Positions 32,110-40,520 of a stretch of DNA of 40,520 nucleotides are shown one piece after another. A program made the position numbers and the translations under genes. This DNA comes from Snodgrassella alvi. GTDB lineage: Bacteria > Pseudomonadota > Gammaproteobacteria > Burkholderiales > Neisseriaceae. The notes below the pieces were generated by a model. That model saw only the letters and a list, made by a program, of their open reading frames with translations. It had not been told where the DNA came from and searched no databases. The stretch is from NCBI RefSeq assembly GCF_002777425.1, contig NZ_MDVC01000092.1, positions 1-40,520 on the forward strand, read 5' to 3'. How positions within the stretch are numbered: the first letter of the stretch is position 1; every line of letters begins with the position of its first letter.

Positions 32110-34430
32110 AAATTGCATTAATTGGTAATCCCAACAGCGGCAAAAGCACCCTCTTCAACACCCTTACCGGCTCCCGCCAGCAAGTAGGTAACTGGCCGGG
32201 CGTCACCGTCGAGCGCAAAACCGGCAGCATCCAGATAAACCAGCAACCAATTGAAATCGTCGACCTGCCCGGCACCTATGCCATCGAAAACCTCGACATA
32301 GCCGCCTCACAGGACGAAATGATAGCGCGAGAATTCGTCCTCAACGAACCCGACACCCTGATTATCAACATCATCGACGCCACCAATCTGCAACGCAGCC
32401 TCTACCTCACCTTTCAGCTTCTCGACCTGAAACGGCCTATGCTGGTGGTACTCAACATGATGGACGCCCTGCACAACATAGGCGAAAACATCAACATCAG
32501 CACCCTTACCCAGCAGCTCGGCTGTCCGGTTATCGCCATTTCTGCCGCCAAAAAAACCGGCCTGTCCGAACTGCACCAGGCCATAACCGCAGCCATTACC
32601 CATCCCGTACCGGCTCACCCGCAATTCGACACCCTTGGCAGCAAATACAGCAGCATCATCCGCAACCATCTGGCACAACTGCCCGCAGACAGCGCCATTC
32701 ATCAGCTCGACCAGTGGGCACTGATTGAACTGCTACTCAAACAAAATCCCATCCCCCTCAGCGAAGCAGAAAACCACACCTTGCAACAGTGCCGCGATGC
32801 CCTGTCCGACTGGTGCAACTACGAAATCGACATCGCACTGGCCAGCGCCCGTTACGATGCCATTGACCAGCTAAGCCGTAGCATTATCGAAAAACCACGC
32901 GAAGCCAACCTGTCGCTGTCCGACAAAATCGACCGCATCACCCTTGGCCGCTACAGCGGCATCCCGTTTTTCCTGCTCATCATGTACCTCATGTTCATGG
33001 TAGCAGTGAAATTCGGCTCCGTATTCATCGACTTTTTTGACATCCTTTTCGGTACCATATTTGTCGACGGCTTTTCCGCCCTGCTTACCAAAATCAGCGC
33101 ACCAGAGTGGCTGATTGCCATCCTCGCCAATGGCATCGGTAGCGGGATACAGACCGTCGCCACCTTTATTCCCGTTATTGCCGCCATGTTCCTGTGCCTG
33201 TCGTTTCTCGAAGATTCCGGCTATCTGGCGCGTGCCGCCATGGTAGTCGACAGAGGCATGCGCGCCATCGGCTTACCGGGCAAAGCTTTCGTACCCATGC
33301 TGGTAGGCTTCGGCTGTGGTGTACCCGCCATCATGGGCACACGCACCCTCGACAGCACCCGCGACCGCCTCATGTCCATCAGCATGATTCCCTTCATGTC
33401 CTGTGGTGCCAGACTACCGGTATATACCCTCTTTGCCGTTATCTTCTTCCCCCACAACGCCTCCACCGTCGTATTTATCCTTTATCTGCTCGGCATTGGC
33501 GTGGCCATCCTCACCGGCCTCATCCTCAAACACACCCTGCTGCCGGGCGCCATAACCCCATTCATCATGGAAATGCCCGCCTACCGTCTGCCTACCCTGC
33601 GCGGCATGCTCTACCTCACATGGTCACGCCTCAAAGGCTTTATCTTCCGCGCAGGACAAGCCATCGTCCTCATGGTAACCATCCTCAGCCTGCTCAACTC
33701 CCTCGGCAGCGATGGCTCTTTCGGCCACAACGACAGCAGCCAGTCTGTCCTGTCTGTAGCCAGCCAGAAAATCACCCCCGTATTTGCCCCCATGGGCATC
33801 AGCGAACACAACTGGCCGGCTACCGTAGGCATATTTACCGGCATCTTTGCCAAAGAAGCCGTTATTGCCACCCTCAACTCCCTGTACTCCATGAAAGCAG
33901 AAGAAGATGGCGGCGAAGAACACTTCAATCTGCAAGCCGGCGTCATCAAAGCCCTGCAAACCATTCCCACCAACATCAAAGAACTGGCCAGCTCCTTCCT
34001 CGACCCCCTTGGCTTCAGCGCACTAGACCAGAGCGCCGACAGCGTACAGCAGGATATGGACATCAGCGCCAGAACCATTACCAAACTAGAAGCCTCCTTT
34101 GGCAGCAGTACCGCAGCCATGGCCTACCTCATATTCATCCTACTGTACACCCCATGCGCCGCCGCCCTTGGCACCATCTACCGCGAAGCAGGCGCGCGCT
34201 GGATGCTGTTTGTCGCTGGCTGGACATTTCTCACCGGCTGGAGCTGCGCCACCGTCTATTATCAGTACCACCAGCTTAGCCACAGCAGCAGCGCCCCCTA
34301 CTGGATTGGCGGCGTAGCCTGCCTCTTCAGCATCATCGTCTGCGCCATGAAACTCATCGGCAGCCGGTGGCAGACCAGCCAGCTAACCATAAAAACCAGC
34401 CCGCGCAGCACAAACAACGGCTGCCACTAA
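32106..34430 (+). CDS. feoB: Ferrous iron transporter FeoB
   Basis: This 774-residue inner-membrane Fe2+ importer has an N-terminal G domain: G1 GNPNSGKST (residues 7-15), switch/G2 VTVERKTG, G3 DLPGTYAIENL, G4 LNMMD and a G5-like SAAKK. The G1 motif has serine where many FeoB proteins have cysteine. A helical linker follows to about residue 270, then the membrane part with the Gate motifs GFGCGVPAIMGTRTLDS and FMSCGARLPVYTLF, and a late YTPCAAALGTIYREAG. Cysteines in the Gate and late motif are those implicated in iron passage. The gene overlaps feoA by four bases and is followed by feoC. The sequence looks complete. Confidence 0.95.
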   Translation: MKIALIGNPNSGKSTLFNTLTGSRQQVGNWPGVTVERKTGSIQINQQPIEIVDLPGTYAIENLDIAASQDEMIAREFVLNEPDTLIINIIDATNLQRSLYLTFQLLDLKRPMLVVLNMMDALHNIGENINISTLTQQLGCPVIAISAAKKTGLSELHQAITAAITHPVPAHPQFDTLGSKYSSIIRNHLAQLPADSAIHQLDQWALIELLLKQNPIPLSEAENHTLQQCRDALSDWCNYEIDIALASARYDAIDQLSRSIIEKPREANLSLSDKIDRITLGRYSGIPFFLLIMYLMFMVAVKFGSVFIDFFDILFGTIFVDGFSALLTKISAPEWLIAILANGIGSGIQTVATFIPVIAAMFLCLSFLEDSGYLARAAMVVDRGMRAIGLPGKAFVPMLVGFGCGVPAIMGTRTLDSTRDRLMSISMIPFMSCGARLPVYTLFAVIFFPHNASTVVFILYLLGIGVAILTGLILKHTLLPGAITPFIMEMPAYRLPTLRGMLYLTWSRLKGFIFRAGQAIVLMVTILSLLNSLGSDGSFGHNDSSQSVLSVASQKITPVFAPMGISEHNWPATVGIFTGIFAKEAVIATLNSLYSMKAEEDGGEEHFNLQAGVIKALQTIPTNIKELASSFLDPLGFSALDQSADSVQQDMDISARTITKLEASFGSSTAAMAYLIFILLYTPCAAALGTIYREAGARWMLFVAGWTFLTGWSCATVYYQYHQLSHSSSAPYWIGGVACLFSIIVCAMKLIGSRWQTSQLTIKTSPRSTNNGCH

Positions 34431-34574
34431 ATAACAAACTATTTTTACCAACTATCAAACATATTTACCCAAACAGATAGTGATATTTCCCATATCATCA
34501 CTATCTATTTGCACTCAATAGTCCAACCAACAGAAATCACCCACCAACTCACACCCGCAGAGGATTACCAGAAT

Positions 34575-34856
34575 ATGCTTATCACCGCCATTCGCGACTA
34601 CCTCCTCACCATCGGACAGGCTAGCCTGCAAGATTTAGCGCGCCATTTTCAAGTACAGGAAAGTGCCATGGAGCAAATGCTCGCCTTCTGGCTCAGAAAA
34701 GGCACCATTTGCCAGCTTACCCCCAGCCAGCCAGCCTGTAACCAGAACAAATGCAGCGACTGCCTCGCCTGCCCCGACGGCGTAAAAAAAATCTATCAGG
34801 CAGTCACCAGCCCGCGCACAACCATCCCCATTAATCCAATTAATCACAGCGCCTGA
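34575..34856 (+). CDS. feoC: FeoC-like iron-sulfur winged-helix protein
   Basis: I choose ATG 34575 (MLITAIRDYLLTIGQASLQD) with AGAGGA upstream; a longer frame from TTG 34509 has no start signal. The 93-residue protein has a small winged helix (SLQDLARHFQVQESAMEQMLAFWLRKGTI) and then the cluster C-N-Q-N-KC-SDC-LAC (four cysteines within about 12 residues). FeoC proteins with such cysteines bind an iron-sulfur cluster and tune FeoB. Its place right behind feoB strongly supports the call, although FeoC sequences diverge greatly. Confidence 0.82.
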   Translation: MLITAIRDYLLTIGQASLQDLARHFQVQESAMEQMLAFWLRKGTICQLTPSQPACNQNKCSDCLACPDGVKKIYQAVTSPRTTIPINPINHSA

Positions 34857-35258
34857 ACACCCCATATTTAAGTCAAAACACATTAGTAAAGTGACAGCAT
34901 AAATCAATACCAACAACATACAGCCAGAGCAAATATCGGCCAGCACCAGCAGCACAAAAAACAAAATAATTGATAAATAAAAACAATTTACCCCAAACAC
35001 CCACCACCATAAACCATCAGCACAGCCAAATACACCCCTCAGCACCAGCCACCACTAACAAACACTACTGTGCAAACCCGCCATTTCCATTACAATCATC
35101 TTCTCAAACAAAATGGAAACAGCATCAACAGGCACTGCGATGCACACAAGACAAGCTACCACCGCTGCATCAAACCATAACAGCAACAACATAGCCCCGT
35201 CTGACCACAATCCCGCATCCGCACCACCCAACCTGCCTGTGTAGCAAAAGGATAAACC
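34857..35258. other. G-poor intergenic region before glmS
   Basis: No supported gene. The plus strand is strikingly poor in G: by hand I count about 21 G in 34861-35100, and in 34981-35040 about 26 C against 2 G. GlmS has a weak AAGGA-type site just before its ATG. No glmS ribozyme-like structure was recognised. Confidence 0.45.
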
Positions 35259-37100
35259 ATGTGTGGTATAGTCGGCGCCATTCGCGCTCAGGATAACGTA
35301 GTAGAATTTCTTACCAGCGGTCTTGAACGGCTGGAATATCGCGGTTATGACTCCTCAGGCATCGCCGTATGGACACCAGACGGCATCAAGCGCGTTCGCC
35401 GCGTTGGCCGCGTCAAACTCATGGAAGAAGCCGCTCAGGCCGCCGGCCTCAAAGGCTCCCTTGGCATCGGCCATACCCGCTGGGCTACCCACGGCGGCGT
35501 TACCGAGCCCAACGCCCACCCGCATATCTCCAATGATTTGATTGCCATCGTCCACAACGGCATCATCGAAAACTTCGAAACCGAACGCAGCCGCCTCCAA
35601 GCACTGGGCTATGAATTTACCTCACAAACCGATACCGAAATCATCGCCCACAGCATTCATTACGAATACACCCACACCAGCAGCGGCAACCTATTTCAGG
35701 CCGTACAGACCGCATGCCAACGTTTTCAAGGCGCCTATGCCATCGGCGTTATCGCCACAGACAACCCCGAAAAACTCATCGCCGTACGCATGGGCTGCCC
35801 CCTCCTGGTAGCATTGGGCGCAAACGAAAGCTTTATCGCTTCCGATGTTTCTGCCGTTATCGCCTACACCCGCCGCGTTGTCTTTCTTGAAGATGGCGAC
35901 ATCGTCCAGTTATCCACACAGGGCATCGACATCCTGCTCGACAAACACAACCAGCCGGCAGAGCGCGAAATCAAAATGTCCGAGCTGTCACTAGCCTCCC
36001 TCGAATTGGGGCTATACAGCCACTTTATGCAGAAAGAAATTCACGAACAGCCCAAAGCCATCACCGACACCGCCGAAGTATTTCTCGTTGGCGGCTTTGA
36101 GCCCGAAAACTTCGGCGCCAACGCCGCCAGCATCTTCGAGCGCATCCGCAGCATCAAAATCCTTGCCTGCGGCACCTCCTACTATGCCGCCCTTACCGCG
36201 CGCTACTGGCTCGAAGCCATCGCCCAGATACCCACCGATGTTGAAATTGCCAGCGAATACCGCTACCGCAAAGTCATCGCCGACCCCGAGCAACTCATCA
36301 TCACCATCTCCCAGTCCGGCGAAACCCTCGACACCATGGAAGCACTCAAATATGCCAAATCACTTGGCATACAGCACAGCCTATCCATCTGCAACGTCAT
36401 GGAATCAGCCCTGCCACGCGAAAGCGAGCTGGTACTGTATACCCGTGCCGGTGCCGAAATCGGCGTGGCCTCCACCAAAGCCTTTACCACCCAGCTAGTA
36501 GCCCTATTTGGCTTAGCTGTTACACTGGGCAAAATGCACGGGCTGGTTACCCCCGCAGAAGAAGAACAATACACCAGCGAACTGCGCCTGCTGCCCGGCA
36601 GCATACAGCACGTACTCAACCTCGAACCGCAAATCGCCAGCTGGGCAAACCAGTTTGCCGCCAAAAACAACGCCCTCTTCCTTGGCCGCGGCATCCACTA
36701 TCCCATCGCCCTAGAAGGCGCACTGAAACTCAAAGAAATCACCTACATCCATGCCGAAGCCTATCCCGCCGGCGAACTCAAGCACGGCCCGCTAGCACTG
36801 GTAGACCAGAACATGCCCGTCGTCGTGATTGCGCCCAACGACAGCCTGCTGGAAAAAGTCAAAGCCAACATGCAGGAAGTAGCAGCACGCGGCGGCGAAC
36901 TCTTCGTCTTCACCGACCTCGACAGCGAATTTACCGCCGGCACAGGTATCCATATCATCCGCACCCCGCGCCATATGGGCGTACTCTCCCCAATCGTCCA
37001 CACCATACCAGTACAACTACTGGCCTACCACACCGCACTGGCACGCGGCACCGATGTGGATAAACCGCGCAATCTGGCAAAATCGGTAACAGTCGAATAA
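35259..37100 (+). CDS. glmS: Glutamine--fructose-6-phosphate aminotransferase (isomerising)
   Basis: This 613-residue enzyme makes glucosamine-6-phosphate from fructose-6-phosphate and glutamine, the entry step to amino-sugar synthesis. The N-terminal [12 protein letters not shown] has the catalytic Cys2; [23 protein letters not shown] and the HNGIIENF loop complete the glutamine amidotransferase domain (about 1-240). Two SIS domains follow: [19 protein letters not shown] and [19 protein letters not shown] in the first, [22 protein letters not shown] in the second. The C-terminus is [15 protein letters not shown]. All key residues are present. It ends in a long hairpin terminator. Confidence 0.97.
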   Translation: MCGIVGAIRAQDNVVEFLTSGLERLEYRGYDSSGIAVWTPDGIKRVRRVGRVKLMEEAAQAAGLKGSLGIGHTRWATHGGVTEPNAHPHISNDLIAIVHNGIIENFETERSRLQALGYEFTSQTDTEIIAHSIHYEYTHTSSGNLFQAVQTACQRFQGAYAIGVIATDNPEKLIAVRMGCPLLVALGANESFIASDVSAVIAYTRRVVFLEDGDIVQLSTQGIDILLDKHNQPAEREIKMSELSLASLELGLYSHFMQKEIHEQPKAITDTAEVFLVGGFEPENFGANAASIFERIRSIKILACGTSYYAALTARYWLEAIAQIPTDVEIASEYRYRKVIADPEQLIITISQSGETLDTMEALKYAKSLGIQHSLSICNVMESALPRESELVLYTRAGAEIGVASTKAFTTQLVALFGLAVTLGKMHGLVTPAEEEQYTSELRLLPGSIQHVLNLEPQIASWANQFAAKNNALFLGRGIHYPIALEGALKLKEITYIHAEAYPAGELKHGPLALVDQNMPVVVIAPNDSLLEKVKANMQEVAARGGELFVFTDLDSEFTAGTGIHIIRTPRHMGVLSPIVHTIPVQLLAYHTALARGTDVDKPRNLAKSVTVE

Positions 37101-37117
37101 AAAATCAATTCAAATTT

Positions 37118-37159
37118 AAAATAAATCCCTACTATGCAATCATAGTAGGGATTTATTTT
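37118..37159 (+). terminator. Strong glmS terminator
   Basis: A 19-base stem, left arm 37118-37136 and right arm 37141-37159, encloses a four-base CAAT loop. The stem ends in a U-rich TTTATTTT on the plus strand and an A-rich left foot. It is long and perfectly paired, so it could stop transcription in both directions. Confidence 0.88.
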
Positions 37160-37316
37160 AACCATCAATTCATTTACAAAAAAGCTTAAATACAACACAT
37201 AAATTTATTTATTAGCCATTAATTAACAAATATGAACTAAAATATGAAATAATTAAAATATTGCTTTCAGATACAAAGTCAACCAAAGCAAATGACAACC
37301 TAAAGGAGACATAAGC

Positions 37317-40300
37317 GTGGGAGAAGCTTACTGGGCTGCCCGAGAGGGCGATGTACTTCTACATACCTCACTAATTGCCGATATCGCCGGTGCCGCCGTA
37401 GAAATAGCCTGCTATACGGCTCTTACCGCTGCCGCCAGTTTCCTAATACTGGGAGCTCCATTTACCGGCGGCACTAGCGCCCTTGTTCTGGGGGCACTTG
37501 TCGGCGTAGTTATGGGCGTTTCTGGCGGTACTCCAAGATATCATAGTTAGCAGACTGGGTCAGTGGCTTATTTCCTCCCTCCGAAGATGGCAGAATCAAA
37601 ACAGGTTCACCCAACACCCATATCAACGGCAAACCAGCAGCTCGCGCCGCAGGTACAATAGACCCAAGCATAGAACTAGTCGATAGCAGCGAACAACCGC
37701 AACAACCCACAACCTTCATCGATATTGCTGCTGGCATCTTTGGTGGTGCAGCACTAATAGCCAAAGAAATGGTCAGACCCACCGTTGCCTCTCCAGACCC
37801 ACGGGCTGTCCCTAAAGAAGACGACAAAATCATTTGCCACAAACACCCATCCTCATTCTCCGATCTGGGTAGCAAATACTCCGAGAAATTACCAGATATC
37901 TCACCACTTGGCATTATCGAAGGCGGTATCGACATACTCAGCGCAGGCTGGGGCACATTAACCGGTAGTGCCGAATACATGGCCGAAGGCTCCAGCAAAG
38001 TCTACATCAACGGCCAGCCTGCCGTACGCAGCAACGACCGCAGCACCTGCGAAGCCAAAGTCACCGACAACTGCAAAGGTGGCGTCAGAGTTTCCAACAA
38101 CGTGCGCATCGGTGGTGAACCCATTGTCGTGCGCGAAATCAAAAGCGGCAAACATCCCATCAACCTGATAGTTTCCGTAGCAACAGCGATATTGCGTCCC
38201 GGAAAACTGTGTACCAAAATAGTCTGCTTTGGGAAAGATTTTTTCACCGGTGTTGCTCTCAGCCATCTTACAGCACAAGGGACAAGGGCTGCATCAACTG
38301 TTTTTCTAGGCAATCCCGTCCATCTACCTACCGGCGCCAAAATACTTACAGACCAGGAAGAACTCGACTTCACCATCCCCGCCCATTTCCCCATCGAATG
38401 GCAACGCTTCTACAGCAGCAGAGACGAACGAACCCATAACATGTTCGGCGCCGGCTGGAGCGTCCCCTATGAAGTAGAAATGGAAATCTCCCCGCAGCCA
38501 GACGGCTCCTGCTCCGCCGTCTACATAGAAGAACAAGGCCGGCGCCTTGAGATCGAAGCCTTGCAGCCGGGCGAAGGCATCCGCGGCGTAAACGAAAACC
38601 TCACCATCCGCCGTGGCCAACAGAATCGCTGGATCATCGAAGACGATGACGGCATCTACCGCCTGTTTGAACCCGATCCCAACCAGCCTAATCGCCTCTA
38701 CCTCACCCTGCTGCAAGACCGCAACGACAACCACCTGTTTATCTACCGCGATCAGCACAGCCGCATCAGCCACATCAGCGCCGACAACAACACCGCCACC
38801 ATCTCCCTGCACTATCAGGATAAACGCCATCCCCAGCGCGTCACCCACATCAAAAGAGAACTAGCCGATGGCAGCAGCCAGCTACTGAGCCAGTACCACT
38901 ACAACGAACAGGGTGACCTGCAACAAGTCATCGATGCAGAAAACCGCCCCACCAGAGAATTTGCCTACGACAACGGCCGGCGCATGAACTACCACCGCCT
39001 GCCCACCGGCTTGCAGTGTCATTACCAGTGGGATAGCTTCAGCGGATCAGATGGCATCGAATGGCGCGTCATCCGTCACTGGAGTGAAGCCGATGGCAAA
39101 CGTCTGGAAGACTACCGCTTCCAGTATGACCTAAGCAAACGCCTGACTACTGCGTATGACAGCCTGGGTCGAGTAAGCCAGCATTACTGGAACGAAGTCT
39201 ATCAACTCACCCGTTACATTGATGTCCTAGGGCAGACCACCGAATTTGACTGGAACGAAAACCAGCAACTGATCAGCGTCACCGATCCGCAGGGTGGGAA
39301 GTGGCGCTACAGTTACGACGAACAGGGACGTCAAACTGAAGAAACCGACCCCCTCGGCCGTACCAGCCAAACCCAGTGGCTGCCACACTGGGCTTTACCC
39401 ACCATCAGCGTCGACCCCGATGGCAGCACATGGCGTTACTACTACGACCAGCGCGGCAACCTGCGCAGCGTTATCGATCCCATGAAACAGCGTACCCACT
39501 ACCAGTACGACCAGCATGGCCAGATAGTCAAATAACCGATGCCCGCGGTGGCAAAAAATACCTGCGCTGGAACCAGAACGGCCAACTAATCCAACACAGA
39601 GACTGCTCCGGCACCACCACCCAACTCAATTACGACGCATAACAACCTCAGCACCATCTCCGACGCCCAATGCAACAGCAGCAAATACCAGTACAACGCC
39701 GCCGGCCAGCTCACCGGCGTAACCTTAACCGACGGCAGACAGGAACACTACCGCGTCAACAGTGCCGGCCAGCTACTGACCTATACCGACCCAGCCGGCC
39801 ACAGCACCCACTACCAGCGCGACCCGCGCGGACTGGTACACACCCGCATCGATGCTGCCGGACGCAAACTCGGCTTTAACTACGATGCCTATGGCCGCCT
39901 CAACACCCTCATCAACGAAAACGGCGAACACTACCAGTTTCAATACGATGCTGCCGACCGCCTGATCGAACAGACCGATCTGGACGGGCGTAAACAACAA
40001 CTAAGCTATGATGCACTGAATAACGTCAGCGCCGTGCACTTTGCTGCCGGCAGCAGTGCCGAAATCACCCACCGCTTCAAACGCGATGCCATCGGCCGCC
40101 TGATCGGCAAATACACCACCGACGGCAACACCGCCTACCAGTACGACCAAGCCGACAACCTTATCAAAGTCGGCTACAAAAAAGCCGGCCTGCCCGCAGA
40201 AGCTGAACCCGACCTCATCACCTTCAGCTACGACCAGCTGGGCAACCTGCTGAGCGAAACCACCGCACAGGGCACCCTCAGCCACCAGTACGACCCACTG

Positions 40301-40520
40301 GGTAACCGCATCGCCACCACCCTGCCGGATGGGCGCACCATCAACAACCTCTATTACGGTTCCGGCCACCTGCACCAGATAAACATCGACGGCCACATCA
40401 TCAGCGACATCGAACGCGACAACCTGCACCGCGAAGTATTACGCACTCAGGGACGCCTGAACACCCAGTTCAAATACGACCGCAACAGCCGGCTGCAACA
40501 CAAACAGATACAGCGCAATC
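37317..40520 (+). pseudogene. PAAR-Rhs toxin carrier protein, partial, with three frameshifts
   Basis: AAAGGAG precedes GTG 37317. The first frame (MGEAYWAAREGDVLLHTSL, then about 40 hydrophobic residues) is the PAAR-side N-terminus with membrane helices; it stops at 37548-37550. Sequence continues in another frame from about 37547: LADWVSGLFPPSEDG, TGSPNTHINGKPAARAAG and later SSKVYINGQPAVRSNDRSTC, the PAAR-like metal-binding layout that caps a type VI spike. Next come VHLPTGAKILTDQEELDFTI, EWQRFYSS (DUF6531-like) and many YD repeats. A second break near 39532 (one A missing in GTCAAATAACC) and a third near 39640 shift the frame again. Downstream the frame stays open to the window edge. Type VI secretion is inferred; no VgrG or other component is in the window. 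Confidence 0.85.
40289..40520 (+). repeat. Right copy of the direct Rhs core repeat
   Basis: This end of the window matches 1096-1330 with only scattered differences and the same frame and orientation. It belongs to the continuing Rhs gene, which should run on into the toxin tip outside the window. Confidence 0.85.

Noticed and set aside
33194-34279. 361-codon plus-strand frame inside feoB
   Set aside because: It is an alternative frame of feoB, rich in R, H, P and Q as expected from GC-rich out-of-frame reading, without motifs or ribosome site.
34857-35258. Possible glmS ribozyme or other leader RNA before glmS
   Set aside because: No conserved core pairing was recognised, and this ribozyme is typical of Gram-positive bacteria.

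Overview
The window looks like a chromosomal segment of a betaproteobacterium of the family Neisseriaceae. The evidence is a NadR/FarR-like MarR regulator directly followed by an HpaC-like flavin reductase, a HexR-type regulator, and a CTGCCTGAA element resembling a Neisseriaceae uptake word inside the ffh terminator. A Snodgrassella-like gut symbiont would fit the many Rhs toxin cassettes, but the genus is inference.

Layout. (1) 1-7521 is a one-directional array of Rhs C-terminal toxin cassettes: GC-richer fragments of one Rhs core, each running into a different AT-rich toxin tip and a small immunity gene. Six modules are visible: AHH nuclease, a tip with a DNRRL motif, a type-30-like toxin, a type-8 toxin with a DUF2750 immunity protein, a WHH nuclease, and a ruined tip with an orphan immunity gene. 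Most core fragments have no ATG and no ribosome site, so they look like a silent reservoir. (2) 7522-8228 (minus) is the remnant of an autotransporter, cut where the array begins. (3) 8831-17538 (minus) holds a nitroreductase, azlCD (azlC frameshifted near its end), a YiiX-like papain-fold hydrolase, a small membrane protein, hexR, a nucleoside hydrolase, an MHS-family transporter and ypjD. (4) 17762-24061 (plus) holds ffh, a broken SEC-C gene, valS, and a marR-hpaC pair. (5) 24159-28988 (minus) holds fba and a thiBPQ thiamine transporter. (6) 29083-37100 (plus) holds a HAD nucleotidase, a lipoprotein, glmU, feoABC and glmS. (7) 37317-40520 is a PAAR-Rhs gene running off the window with three frameshifts. 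Its last visible part is nearly identical to the start of array cassette 1.

How the parts relate. The right-edge Rhs gene probably represents the type VI-secreted carrier (PAAR tip, YD-repeat shell), and the left-edge cassettes are alternative toxin/immunity ends that share its core and could recombine with it. The middle is housekeeping: protein targeting, translation, glycolysis, amino-sugar precursor synthesis (GlmS and GlmU), ferrous iron and thiamine uptake, and nucleoside salvage.

Single-base frameshifts are frequent (azlC, SEC-C twice, the PAAR-Rhs gene three times). This means either active gene decay or base-level sequence errors, and it affects how each of these genes should be read. 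No rRNA, tRNA, CRISPR array, transposase or phage gene was seen.
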